Assembly (NCBI RefSeq): GCF_020184175.1
Contig: NW_026083056.1
Coordinates: forward strand, 1-64,000
Direction: 5' to 3'
Origin: Aphis gossypii
Lineage: Eukaryota > Arthropoda > Insecta > Hemiptera > Aphididae
Length of the DNA stretch: 64,000 nucleotides
Shown here in pieces: positions 1 to 11,825 of the stretch; positions within the stretch are counted from its first letter, which is position 1; every line of letters begins with the position of its first letter. Below the pieces are notes generated by a model, which saw only the letters and a list, made by a program, of their open reading frames with translations, was not told where the DNA came from and did no database searches. The position numbers were made by a program, and so were the translations under genes.

Positions 1-3000
1 GAGAATAGAAGCAAACATTTCGTTATCTTGACGCATTATTTGTGTTAATTCGTAGAATTTTAATCCTCGCCAAAGTAAGGGTCCGACCATCCGTTGTTTA
101 GACTGCTTATAGATTGGAGTTGCACGAACTGGAGGTAATTGTCGCAAATCTCCAATAAAAATAATGTCTAGACCACCAAAATTTTCGTCAAAATTTCCGG
201 TTATTTGCTTTAGTCTTGCGTCTATTTGGTTCAAGAGCTCGGCACCAATCATACTGATTTCGTCAATTATTAAAACTTTGACATATTTAAATAAGCATCG
301 ATATTGTTGTGCTGTTTCTATTGACAACGGAATTAGTTTTGACAATGATATTTTCAATGCAGTATGAACAGTGGTTCCGTTAATAGCTACAGCAGCTTTA
401 CCAGTCGAAGCACACGTAATATATGAATTGCAGAACCCATCATTATCAGAAAATCTATTATATATTTCCATTATCAATTTTATTACAAAGGTTTTTCCAC
501 ATCCAGCTGGCCCAGTAAAAAATAATTGTAAAGGTGACTTCTCTGCAGATAAATTGTGATGAATGACGTGTAAAAGCAAATCTTTTTGTTTTTCATTAGC
601 GCTTCTCATGAGTTCGCAAAAATGATCATTACTCATGATATTTTCTCTTCTTTTAGCTATTGCTCCCAAGTTTTTAAGCGTAGCTATACGTAAATCTTCA
701 TTAACAGCAGCATTCGGATTTCTGTACAATTCTTCAAAGGGGTTTGGCTCTGGAAATCTTGTAGCAATGTCTCGAATTTCTGATTCGTCATCTATTAACT
801 CACCTTCATGGCATAATTGTTGGCATATATCAATTGTCTTTTGAATATCAATATTTGACTCAAATTCTTTTCTTTTTTCTAAAATTTCATTTTCGTGTTC
901 ATCATATATAGTTGTGAATTTCATATCTGCTAATATTTCTGTGTCTTCATTTCTAAATGGTATATGTAAGGTCACCATTTCTCTTCTGTACTCGTTGTAA
1001 TCCTGAGTCATGTCATAATTTCTGTAACGAATAACTTGAGGCTGCTTCTTTCTGACGAACTCTCCCTTTTTGTTTTTAGTATATTTTGAAACAAATTGTG
1101 CTAAAGAAATTGCTTCCAATTCTTCTGGCCGTTTTTGATACTTGTCATGCCAATCTTCTTTCCAAATATCAGTAGAGTCGTCATCAAGTTCATCTATTTG
1201 TTTTTGTGTTTTTCTTATCTTCTGTCGTTCAATAGGCCAACAAGTGTTAATATACTGAACCGCTACTGATGATTTAGACATTGGTAACCTTAAAAGATAC
1301 CAAGCAGCTTCTTGACTACTCATCTCAATAGTATTCAGCATGTCAACACTCATTTTACGAGTTATTTCAACAATATCGAATTCTGGATTTTCATTCATAA
1401 CTTCTATTATTTTGCGTTGTAAATTGCTAATGCCTCTGTTGGTCTTATTTACATATTCGACGACATATGCCGAGCAAGAATATTCTTCAGTAATTATCTG
1501 AAAATCCATATTTGACTTCAGGACATTAAAAACAAATGGATTGAAAGTATTGTGCCATTTTTCTGACGGATGTCGTTTATAAAATATTCTTGGTCTACTA
1601 ATACCAGCTCTTAGTATATATTCGTATTCTTCATCTGATCTGATATTATTACTTTCATAATAATCATCAATACTGTCATAGTCATTACTTTCTAAGTTAA
1701 TTCTAATTTCATTATATCTTTTCAAGTGTTCTTTGTAAAGTGGATTCGTTTTTTCCATCGGTATTAAAATCATTGTAGATTTACAAGGCATGAATGGTGC
1801 TTCAAATCGGCACTTTTGCCCAGAATTAGAGCTAATTTTTTTGTAGCACGTGAAGGTATGCTTATGCGTAAGTAATTTTATGTTTCCAGATGCTTCCGAC
1901 GTTGATACTGATATTAAACTGTTAATCATTTCTATTGCTTGTTTTTGCTCTTCTCCAAGAATATCTGTGGGAGCATTATCCAGCCATAAAAGAATATGCG
2001 CATGTGGACTCCCTCGATGTTGAAATTCAATCCTTAAAAAGTAGTTAATAACTCTGAACTTACCAAAAGGACTGAACTTCTTTGATTGTAAAATTGTCAT
2101 TATTACATTAACTAACTTGTTAAAATAAATAGCACATGTTACAGCATCGTTGTTAATTAATGAACTTTTTTGGATAAAACTTAGTTCCGATGCGATAAAA
2201 TTTTGCATATCTTCTTTTTCTTCAGCTAATTTATGCAACAATGTTAATAAATCTGGCCACCCTATTTCATTTGCGCTTAGTGTCATGAATGCAGTTGGTT
2301 TCCCTAGCTGCCGAATCATTGCGAATAATTCTTTTTTCCTTGCAGACCAATACCAAACTGAATTTGGTATTGACCGTAGAAAAGCTAAATTAGATTCTAT
2401 GCAGTTATGAATATACTCTTCGGATTGAACTTGTTCCTTAGTTATATTGGTATTTTTACCAACATGTTTAAACGCGATCGTTAAACAGTCACGAACTCTC
2501 AGTCTCATTATTTTTACAGCCATATATAACAAATGATAGGGATCGACTCCTCGACGATCCTTACGTCGCAGTTCACTAGATGCCATCATGAAAGGTGTAG
2601 CTTTGACTGTATCCCTAAATTTTCTAAAGTGTCCCATATAAATACTCGGAAATGATAGCTCTTCAGCATGCTCATCGAATAATAAACTCTGTGGAATATT
2701 GTGTTGCCCTGGCGCTAATCGTAAATATTTTTCTTCATTCCATACTAAAGTTTGTTGTTGAGCAGTTAGGCTATCTTCAATATCGATGTTTTCACTAAAT
2801 TCGTCAATGTTCTGTTGTGTAATCAGTGGTGTTTCTTGATTAAAGAATGATTCATTAACTGTTATTTTGTAATGCTGATATAAAGGTGTACGAATCAAAT
2901 AATCCAACCATTTTTTAATTGATCCAATGTTAATTAGGCCATGAACAAAACTACTTTTATGAATCAATTTTTTTTTAATATGGACGTAAATGCAATGTTC

Positions 3001-4125
3001 GTCATTGACATTTCTTGGAAGTAATCGTACCATTGTATCAACAGCAACAGGAACATTGATAATTTGTCCGTATATGCCGAATTGCCCTTGAACGTGTCTT
3101 AATCTTCTTATTTGCATAAAAGGAATTCGAGGAGAAATAAGCCTTTCAGTGATGAAATCTATTTTCGGTAATTGCTGTGTTATTTTTGGATAGTGAAATC
3201 CATTATAAACAGACAAATTAGGAATGCTATTTTTATCTAATGCTGATTTACAAGTAGAGCAAATTTTGAGTGTATCCACATTTTGCCCGTAAGTTATTGT
3301 GTTTATTATATTTCCAGTTGCAGATGGTTTCTTTAAATCTTTTTCAAACCAAAGTCGATCACAGATTGAGCAAGCATGTCCAAATTCATTATTTTTAAAG
3401 TTATCATTAAAATATTCATGAGTTGATTTATGGTATCTAAATTGACTGTAGTTATTTTGAATTTCCGTCGTATTTTCACTTGATTGACCTCTTACATTTT
3501 GCTGAGATACTTCAACCACTAAATGCTGCATTTCTTCCAAACCAGCTTCACTTCGAGAATCTGTACTTATTTCATCTATTATTGGATAATTAATGATTTC
3601 TGTAAATTCGATATTTGGAGAAGTAGATAATTCTGTAATCATTTGTGCATTTTGTAGACGCCTCCTTCTTTCCGCTTCACGTTGTTTCAATTTATCTCTG
3701 TTCTGCTCCCTGTATCTTCGTTGACGTTCTCTTTTTTTTTGGAGAGCATTTAGTTCATTACCTTGCTCATTTCTTTGAATGGATAATAGTTGTGTTTTTT
3801 CAAAACTAAATGAACTTTGAGCAGTAATTATTTCTTCATTATTTAGTTCTATTCTATTCGTGTTTGAAGAGGAAGATGGTCCGGCAATACTTTGTGAATA
3901 TTGTATGTGTTTTCTTCTTTCCGCTTCACGCTGTTTCAATTTTTCTCTGTTCTGCTCCCTGTATCGTTTTTGACGTTCTTTTTTATTATTATTTACTCTA
4001 ATTACAATGAAATCAAAATTAATAATGAATTTAAAAAAACATTATATGCAATACAATTTATGTAAATATTAATCTTAAGGTGCCTGTTATCTCAACTTTT
4101 GGTTATCCCTTATTGTGAAAATCTG

Positions 4126-4156
<31 letters not shown>

Positions 4157-4744
4157 GGATTAATAATAAAAACACCTACATTCATAATTGTTTGAGAACG
4201 TATGATAAGGTCGAATGGCCTATCCATTCTTTATTATCTATGGTTTAAATACGATATCCCCTCTACGACATTGTACGTATATCGTGTCTATTAGCTCACG
4301 TAAGCAGTTTCAGAACATGTTACACCACGGCACGACGCGTCAATATCAAATATTAATAGAACGAAAATAAATTTTCCATCGTCTTACAACATGCAACAAT
4401 CGACGACGACGACGACGACAACCAAAACATGTGTTCGTCAAGATTTTTATCTTTTTATTCTAAACATAAAATTATTTATTATTTTAATTATTGTTGAAAA
4501 CAAAAAAAAGTAGTCAATGATTTAATTTGAAATGATTTTGTTATTATAATAATATTAATATTAATTTTTATTTTTCCTTTTTTTCAAGTGTAAGCAGTGC
4601 TTACAGTGCTTACATGCACACTTTAATTATAATAATAGAAATATAATTAACTTACTGATGACTTGATAGTGTGTCATAGTTTGATTTTGCTTTCTTTGCA
4701 AGAGGCTGATCACTGTCACTCTCTAAATTATCACTGTCAGACAT
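1..4744 (-). CDS. Helitron Rep/PIF1-type helicase, two exons, C-terminus beyond window edge
   Basis: Rolling-circle transposon protein that nicks and unwinds DNA. Exon 1 is 4656-4744 (ATG at 4744, 29 codons plus two bases, acidic and Lys-rich, starting MSDSDNLESD) and ends at a GTAAGT donor. Exon 2 starts at 3997 after a TAG acceptor; the split codon keeps frame. Without this splice the long frame has no Met near its start. Order on the minus strand: basic repeat ERQKRYREQNREKLKQREAE, present twice (about 3.9-4.0 and 3.65-3.74 kb); Cys pairs CSICDRLW and CSTCKSA near 3.38 and 3.25 kb; HUH nuclease motif PHAHILLWL near 2.0 kb; tyrosine motif YVVEYVNK near 1.46 kb; helicase Walker A GPAGCGKTF near 0.5 kb; Walker B LIIDEIS near 0.26 kb; and IFIGDLRQLPPVR near 0.14 kb. 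I saw no in-frame stop from 3997 to 1, so it may be intact and recent. The last helicase motifs and the Helitron 3' end lie outside the window. Confidence 0.93.
4001..4655 (-). other. Intron of the Helitron gene with simple repeats
   Basis: Intron between the two Helitron exons, inferred from the GTAAGT donor next to 4656 and the AG acceptor before 3997. It holds an AT dinucleotide tract (about 4125-4155), a (CGA)n microsatellite at 4401-4419 and a poly-T tract near 4571-4585. No ORF was recognised. Confidence 0.6.
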
Positions 4745-4771
4745 ATTTTATTATTGGTAATATTGGTAAAA

Positions 4772-5250
4772 TTACGTGCGGCTATAGATGTTTCACATCA
4801 ATAAAATAATTTGTTTTCAAGTATAAGACAGGTTATGTGTACCGTAGTAAACAAAACACTATGGAGTATACACTATAAGTATCCGAGCTGTGTGGCGAGA
4901 GAGATGGCTTAACACGGGATCGAGTGGGAAGAGAATCGCAGTCGGTTGCGCATGGCGACGCGTCGCCACACAGTACACACTACTGCATATAGACTGTATA
5001 TTATACACCATCATATAGCGTGGCGACGCGTCGCCACGGCATGCGTCGCCACGCCAGAAACTTGTTTTACGTGCGGCTATAGATGTTTCACATCAAAAAT
5101 CGTGTATAATCAACACACACACAACTGAAAAAAAAATTCGCGTGTACTCAACGCACACAACTGTAGAAATCCAAAAAAAATTTCGCGTGTACTTAACACA
5201 CACACTGATCACTCGAAAAATCGTGTATAATCAAAACACACACACAAAAG
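4772..5250. repeat. Short direct repeats, GC-rich palindromes and a degenerate tandem array
   Basis: A 29-bp unit starting TTACGTGCGGCTATAGATG occurs at 4772-4800 and 5067-5095. Between them the palindrome GTGGCGACGCGTCGCCAC is at 5020-5037, a 16-bp version at 4953-4968, and a further half-site near 5041-5052. From 5096 to about 5250 there are four degenerate copies of a roughly 40-bp unit of the form TCGTGTATAATCAACACACA. No protein is apparent. The block lies just upstream of the Helitron gene and may be part of its 5' region. Confidence 0.7.
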
Positions 5251-5382
5251 AAAGCCGTAGATTAACGAGCCACGAGTTGGGCGCCACTTTGTCGTATACG
5301 CCGATTACTCGGACGTATACCAAAATAAAGTGAAACACAAAATAACGCAAAGTACTTTATTTGAAGTTTGAACACGACGTCC

Positions 5383-5411
5383 GGTGGTGATCGAGTCACA
5401 CGATCACCACC
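5383..5411. repeat. Perfect 11-bp hairpin
   Basis: GGTGGTGATCG at 5383-5393 and its exact reverse complement at 5401-5411 are separated by 7 bases. The stem is GC-rich in AT-rich surroundings. Its role is unknown; it could be a terminal hairpin of a mobile element. Confidence 0.6.
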
Positions 5412-5890
5412 ACCGACTCCCTTTGCTGTCTTAGCCATCTCACTTATATATTACACTTACAATCGAATTACTATCGATTTTTCTACATTTTTCTATTACT
5501 ACGTTAAATTTACAGTTTATAGACACTATGACACTATGATTATTATGTAATTGTTATTTTAACCCGATTAGTAAATTATTAAACAAATTTATTTACATTT
5601 CTTATTATTATATCTTGCTTACTATGCTAACTGTAATATAAAGTTTACGGATACTGAATTGCACAATTGTTATTTTAACCTATTTGTGTGAATAATTAAG
5701 TATTGCTTAACTTATTGAATTTTACTGTTTTACTTATTATCTATAGTTTTTCTTAACTTATTTCTTACGTACTAACATCTCTTATAAAATATTCATACAT
5801 ATAATACAACAGTACCTAGTACCTAATGTTTGATTTAAAAAAAACTTATATGACGTCGTTGTCATACAAAAACTAAGTAATAATTGCATT

Positions 5891-6166
5891 ATGTCTAGAT
5901 GTATTTTAAAACATCGATTTCTGCATTACCACCCGGAAAAAGCAACACGAATTATAAATGCTTGTACAGTATTGCATAATATGTGTATTATGAATAATGT
6001 ACCACTGCCGACTAATGAACATGTGGCTGATATTGATATGGGAATAATTCAACAAAACATTCCAAATAATGAAATGCCTCATGGCGGCATTGCCAATGAT
6101 TTAGTCCAAGGCAGATATGTTCGCTCAAAAGTTGTAAGTTATATGCAAAGAAATAGACAATATTAA
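5891..6166 (+). pseudogene. PIF/Harbinger transposase (HARBI1-like), C-terminal fragment
   Basis: A 91-residue reading frame ending in a normal stop. The stretch CTVLHNMCIMNNVPLP matches the well-known C-terminal block of the HARBI1/DDE_Tnp_4 family (A-LHN-C followed by a short linker). Only the last part of the DDE domain is here. The catalytic Asp and Glu blocks that should lie upstream (5.4-5.9 kb) are not readable, so this is a 5'-truncated remnant. Its natural partner, a Myb/SANT-like protein, is encoded convergently at 7119-10736, the pairing expected of PIF/Harbinger elements. Confidence 0.75.
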
Positions 6167-7118
6167 AAGTTTAATGTAAAGTACATTAGTATGCAGTATA
6201 CCCTGTAAACCCATGTATACATAAATGCCTTTTTATTATAATATAGGTAGTAGAATGTAATATAATTTTTTTTTAATACAATTAATTGTAATACTGTATT
6301 TATATACATATATATATGTATTAGTTATATACATTTTAAAAACAAATAACATAATATAATAATCAATACAAACATGTTTTTTTATAATGAAAATATAATA
6401 TATAAAATGAAAAACAATACCTTTTAATTGTAAGTGTTTAAAAATAAAATAACATAATATATTAATAGATAGTCACATTCTTTGACTAGAAAATTTATAA
6501 CAATATTTGTCAGTCTTCAAAAAATTAAATTATATTTATAATAATAGATAGAAACAATAAAAAGAAAAATTTAAAAATAATAAATATCATTATTTTTCTT
6601 GATAAAGGTTTAGAAATTTAGAATAGATGAAAATTACTGAAAAATAAATATTGTATGCTTCATAACTTTAAGGTAAAATTTAATAATAATATAAATATTA
6701 ATAAATAATAACAATAATTATATTATAATATTAATAGCTAATAGTAATTTAAATATTTGAAATAATTGAAGGTTGATTTTCAAGCGCAACCGCAATTCGT
6801 TGAAGGATACTGTTTTTTTCTCTGAGAATTTCGAGTTTAGATTTATAGTACTCACTCTTCATATTAATTTTTTTTTCCTAAAGCAACTAAGCATGCAGCA
6901 CTGTTATTACTCTCATCCAATCTTTTGGCAGTTGTTGACTTTTTTTGTTTTTTTTTTTTTTTACTATTTCAATATCTATCAATGCAGAATAATAATTATA
7001 AAGTTATAAAATTATAAAAATATATTTTAATACATAAAATATATATTTTTTTAATTACATACTTTTTTTATTTGACTGTGCGCAAGGAAAGCTAATATTA
7101 GTGTCTATTACTGTGTCA
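6167..7118. other. AT-rich spacer, no gene seen
   Basis: Very AT-rich DNA with homopolymer runs (poly-T near 6867-6876 and 6942-6962) and TATA repeats. No reading frame with recognisable content and no clear inverted repeat was found. Confidence 0.5.
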
Positions 7119-10100
7119 TTAATGTTTTGAGGGGGGCTCAAAGAGAAACTTAAAAAACACTTCATTTTCAACACTCTCCTCAGGAAACAATTCATTTGAT
7201 TCATTATTATTTAATACTTGTATTCCATCACAGATAGGATCACTTTCAAGCATATCTATGTAAATTTTATAAGTAAATTTGAAATATATTAAAATATATA
7301 ATATATTTAAAGTACCTATTTGGTTCTCTTTAACTGTAAAACACTTGAGTTGTTCAATATTTAACATTGTACCTATGAAATGGCAATGGAATAAAGTTAT
7401 TGATATTTGGGAATATTCCTAACAATATAAGTAAATTATTTTATTTATCATGAAAAATAAAAACAAAAATTATTTTAAATGGATAATATAAATAAAAGTA
7501 TTATAGTACTTTAAATACTTCCAACATTGAGTATAAATAGAAATAGGTACTTTAAATCATGTTCAATCAAATTTTTTTACGACATCATCATTAAATTACC
7601 ATCATCAGCATTATCAAATGAAAATAACACTTTTGAAGCCATACTTTCGGTATGACCAGATATGCTCGTCGGATTAATAAGTTCCAAAGTATTATTCTCT
7701 ACAAAAGACAATGGAGTACATGGTGTATTATAGCCAGTTCTCCTTTGAGCAGCCTGAAGAGCTGACTGTTTAGTTTTAGTTTTTGTACGATTATCTTGAA
7801 AAGTCTATATGGGTACAATACAAAAAAAACTTCTTTAAACATTTTGAACATTGAAAAACTTTTTCATAGAAAGTTGTACCTAACCAATACATTTAAAGTA
7901 TTAATTATTCTGTAATATAACATAAATTTAGTGGTTGGATTGTGGGGGCTCAGGGGGGCGGAGCTACTCTTCATCTTTTTCCATTTTATAGTGTACCCCT
8001 TTCAGTGCCGTAGCCAGGGGGGGCTTCCGGGCTCAAGCCTCCCCCCCCCCGAAATGTCAGACGACAATAATTTTATTAAAAATACAATTGTGTATGCAAT
8101 ATGCGTGAATCCATGATATCCACTGCTATAAAAAATTAAGCACCCCCCCCCAAAAAAAATCCTGGCTACGGCATTGACCCCTTTATTTTATTCATCAAGG
8201 AACGTAGAAAAAATCTTCCATTGACATTTGTATGAATAATTATGATCAAAAATTGGAAATGGTTAATTTTATTTTTGGAATAATTAGTTCTTAATCAGTA
8301 TATTAGTATATTATAAGAAACGAAGTAATAAAATATATTTTAATATATTAATATTGTATAACATGTTTTAATTCGTGTTAAATGTTAAAATATATAGCTT
8401 TTACGAAAACTCCCGGTGTGTGCCGATGTCGGCGATAACGATCTACGAGTATAGTACACTATAATAAAATATAGATTCAATAAAGAAATACCCGTCTATT
8501 GTTTTTGTTATCGTCAGTGCATCACGACTCACGAGAGCGCATGGCCATGATGTTTATATATATATAATGTCAATGTCACATATCAAGTATTATCAACTTG
8601 TATCATGAAATAACAATAACGATCAACCACCATTTTCTACGAAAATCAAATAATATTAATATTTAATTTTGAAACAGGGCGCGCCACCAATCGTTATTAT
8701 ATTGGCTTATCGCTATTGTAAATTGTAATTTAGTAATTTAGTTTAAGGTTTTAATGGTTAGAATAAGAATTTGTCACATCAGCACTTTGTATATATTATA
8801 ATATATTAAATTAGGTATACTCTATTTTATAAAAGCATGTATAAATTAGAAGTACCTATCTAATATCTATAATGAATAAACGTCAAAAATTGTCCGTCGG
8901 AATTTTTCAAGAAGAAACCAAGGTAATTATACAATTTTAATGATCATTATAATAATAATAGAAATAATTTTTATTTAATAAATGCCCGATAGTAAGAAGG
9001 TATTATAAAATATTATAACGCATGAATTATGATTTATTAATTAATGCATTAATATTTACTTAAAACTATAGATAATGATATTCAATACGACATCGATGAT
9101 TCAGATATCACCAAGACTGCAGCATGCAGGTACATACCTACTTTAGTATTTTTTAAATACATTTCTGAGATTAGTTTATGAATTGACGAATTGTATTTTA
9201 TAATTTACTTATAAAACATGTTGGAAATTTATGGTGACTGTACCACTGAATGAACACACAAACACCAAAGTTAGGTAATAAACAATGTATAGTGGACATA
9301 ATATAATATTTTTTAAGAGTAATGTATTAATGTTTATAAGGTAAAAACAATACAATGCCTAAAATAAAGTTCATTTAACTAATTTTATTATAATAATTTA
9401 AAGCAAATATCTAATTTCTTTTTTTTTTTTTGCTTATAATAATGAAACCATAAAAATAAATCCTTTCAAGTACCTACTAATAAATGAACTGTTGTTATAA
9501 TTAATTAAATAATGTTTAAATAGGTTAAGTAATAATAAATGAATTATTAATATTAATAATAATAAACATTAAACTGTAGGTACTTATATATTTACAAATG
9601 TTTGCAGGTATTTTACAATTCATGGAATACATGTTTTTATTTAATATTTTGTTGGTTCTGTTTACTCTACTTAACATTTTTTTTTTTATATTAAAATATA
9701 TCTGTTGCAGACCATTTCCAATTTAATTCAGACATTGTTATGGTCTTCACTTATATATTATTCAATATTTAAATTTAAATATGAGTATTATTATATTATA
9801 ATATGTACCTAAGAATTATGATATAAATATAAATAGGTATCATTTCTATGGTCATGAAAAATTATGTATGCCAACATTTGAATGTTATAGTTGTTTTATA
9901 CATTATACATATATAGTGTACCTACATATCCTAGATTACTTATTAATACAATCTAAAGTTTAATTTGTTCATTCATTTGTACTGTAACACATATATAACA
10001 CATTTTTATTAAATAATAATATTTATATCATACTTATCATAATAATACTGAGTTTTGTCATATTTAACATTATAATAATTATTAAATTTAATGGAATTAA

Positions 10101-10736
10101 CATGTATTTTTTTTTCAGTTAATAATGAAAACATTATTGTTAATAAGTAATAACAGTTGTCAACCAATTGAGTTTACATGTAATGATGAACTTCCTAAAT
10201 GTTGGGACTTAAAACAAGCAAAATACTTTTGTGAAGAATATTCATGGCTATGTTTCAAAAACAAAAGGTTGGGTTGTAATATATGCTATAAAATAAATAT
10301 AAATCTTAATCAAACTGGATTCAATGTGACATTATTCCATCTGGAAATAGTGTATTCAAACAACAAGCTAGTTTAAGAAAGAAGATTTCCAAGCATCAGT
10401 GTAGTCAATCATATATCAATGCAGAGAACATAATTTACTTTCAGATTAATATGCTTTGAAATGATAATTATTCAACTACATTTAGAGTCCACCTTTATGT
10501 TTTTTTCCAGTTCAACCACTGCATAAATTACTTACTTTACGCCATTTTTTCCAGTCTTTTACCGCTCCGGGCATAGCATTTAGGGATTCGGCGATTGCTG
10601 CCCAACGTTTCTGAGCAATTTTATATGTAAATGTTGAGTTAAATTTACCACTCAACAATTGAACATCGTTTTTCAAAAACTCGTTTAGTCCAATCATTTG
10701 CTCAGTCGTCGCCCGACCTTTACTTTCGTTACTCAT
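7119..10736 (-). CDS. Myb/SANT-like DNA-binding protein, three exons, probably PIF/Harbinger ORF1
   Basis: Exons (minus strand): 10536-10736 (67 codons), 7600-7804 and 7119-7255. Donors are GTAAGT and GTAATT, acceptors are AG, and the phases (0, then 1) agree at both joins, giving about 180 residues. Exon 1 has the pattern of the Myb/SANT-like or Zeste-like helix-turn-helix: conserved W in KRWAAIAESLNAMPGA and the WKKWRK end. Exon 2 continues with a basic KTKTK stretch and a segment resembling LTPLE...LINPTSISGH of related proteins. Exon 3 is acidic (ESNELFPEESVENE). In PIF/Harbinger elements such a protein works with the transposase; the matching transposase tail lies downstream at 5891-6166. 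A host transcription regulator is the alternative. The 2.7-kb intron contains an hAT MITE and other inserts, so splicing across it needs RNA evidence. Confidence 0.7.
8003..8176. mobile_element. hAT-type MITE, 174 bp, with perfect 8-bp target duplication
   Basis: The terminal inverted repeats CAGTGCCGTAGCCAGG (8003-8018) and CCTGGCTACGGCATTG (8161-8176) agree at 15 of 16 positions. The flanks ACCCCTTT at 7995-8002 and 8177-8184 are identical. An 8-bp duplication and the CAGTG...start are typical of hAT elements. The inside is C/G-rich homopolymer and AT-rich filler with no coding capacity, so it depended on a transposase in trans. It sits in the large intron of the Myb/SANT-like gene. Confidence 0.92.
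8872..8922 (+). other. Possible small first exon (17 codons)
   Basis: ATG at 8872 opens MNKRQKLSVGIFQEETK and ends at a GTAATT donor at 8923. A candidate next exon lies after TAG near 9070-9129 and another after TTTCAG at 10119. It looks like the start of an hAT/KIAA1586-like gene whose zinc-finger exon may be the ORF at 10125, but phases between the exons could not be made to agree fully. Confidence 0.3.
10125..10376 (+). pseudogene. Zinc-finger exon of an hAT/KIAA1586-like protein, fragment
   Basis: An 83-residue frame preceded by a polypyrimidine tract and AG (10110-10120). It contains DELPKCWDLKQAKYF and WLCFKNKRLGCNICYK, which resemble the N-terminal W..F..NKKLGC..C block of hAT-derived KIAA1586/E3-SUMO-ligase-like proteins. 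The second half after NICYK loses this similarity and ends in a stop. No downstream transposase domain is visible. It is a single-exon remnant lying in the large intron of the minus-strand Myb/SANT gene. Confidence 0.4.
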
Positions 10737-10949
10737 TTTAAATTTAATATTTTAATTAGTACCTATGAGCGAATTACTGTATTAAAAATATTAAACATTA
10801 ATAAAAAAAATTTAAATTTTCAATTTTCGTTTTTTATTATAATCAGCTGATGGATGTATCAGCTGATTTATCACCACTAACAGTTCTTATCATAATGATA
10901 ACCCAAAAACCATATGCGGTTATACGTGGTTATATGAATACCTAAATTT

Positions 10950-11075
10950 CCTACGACTATATTGTAGTATACTACAACTAAATTGTCGAGTGGTGTTCAA
11001 GAATAGACATTAACAGATAAGAGAAAACGTATACGACTAATCATACGACTATTGTAGTATACTACTAATTTTCTC
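10950..11075. repeat. Direct repeat CGACTATnTTGTAGTATACTAC
   Basis: CGACTATATTGTAGTATACT is present near 10956 and CGACTATTGTAGTATACTAC near 11045, about 90 bp apart, at the left edge of the GC-rich island. GTAGTATACTAC is itself a 12-bp palindrome. It may mark the end of a mobile element that carries the island. Confidence 0.5.
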
Positions 11076-11153
11076 TAGCATATCGAACGAGTTCAAGAAT
11101 CGACCCACCGCAGGGACGCACCGCAGGGACTGTCGGTACAGCAGATTGGCGAC

Positions 11154-11825
11154 GTGGACATTGCGGAGCTGCGGGCCGACCCTCGTCTGTGGGCGGCGTA
11201 TGAGCGCGGGTGGCGCGAACACGCGAGGGCTGCACCGGCGAGTCAACCGGCACCGACGGACCGTCGGTTCATACTGGGAACAGTCCGGAAGGCGACAACG
11301 GCACCAACAGCGAAGCCACAATCCCGACCGGCACGCCAACCACCGCCGGTACGGGTAATACAGGGATCAGCACTGGCCAGTGCCCCACAACCGGCACACA
11401 GACGTCCGAGCCAGCAACAACGCCGGAAGCCGCCGATCGTCCAGCCGCGGCCACAGCCGGCAACTGCCCAACCGCGGGCAAAGCCACCAACCGCCCGACC
11501 GCGGACACAGCCGCCAACCGCCCGACCACGGACACAGCCATGCACCGCCCAACCGACCGTTACGCCGCCTCCCATACCATCGTCCACAACCGCCCTAGGA
11601 CCCGGCCTCCAGCCCCCGATACGGGAACGGCAGCCGGAAACCCCCGTGGACGCTATTCCCCAGGAGGGGACCCCGACCTTGGACGAAGATGCTTGTCAGG
11701 CCTCACTTCCAGCGTTCGTGTCACACGCACCAATGGAGGTGGACGGTGACGACATCCTTGTCGATATCGAGGCCCTATACCGGTATACCGGGAATAGTCC
11801 TGGTAAGTGGGAAACTGGGCGGTAA
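11154..11825 (+). CDS. Proline/arginine-rich protein of unknown function in a GC-rich island
   Basis: A 223-residue ORF. The N-terminus (MDIAELRADPRLWAAYERGW) is compact and helix-like. The centre is low-complexity Pro/Arg/Gln/Thr with a 30-bp tandem unit (PTARPRTQP repeated, about 11465-11560). The C-terminus is acidic (PMEVDGDDILVDIEALYRY) and runs into GTAAGT at 11802, so a spliced continuation is possible. Base composition is far richer in G+C than either side, which also creates several overlapping open frames on both strands; this frame was chosen because its ends look like folded protein. No family is recognised. Basic, proline-rich proteins of this sort occur as gag-like proteins of retroelements, but no zinc knuckle or reverse transcriptase is nearby. 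Confidence 0.4.
   Translation: MDIAELRADPRLWAAYERGWREHARAAPASQPAPTDRRFILGTVRKATTAPTAKPQSRPARQPPPVRVIQGSALASAPQPAHRRPSQQQRRKPPIVQPRPQPATAQPRAKPPTARPRTQPPTARPRTQPCTAQPTVTPPPIPSSTTALGPGLQPPIRERQPETPVDAIPQEGTPTLDEDACQASLPAFVSHAPMEVDGDDILVDIEALYRYTGNSPGKWETGR

Noticed and set aside
4401..4419. (CGA)n and CA-rich tracts as a CRISPR-like or regulatory array
   Set aside because: Simple microsatellites; no regular spacers. CRISPR arrays are not expected in animal DNA and none was seen.
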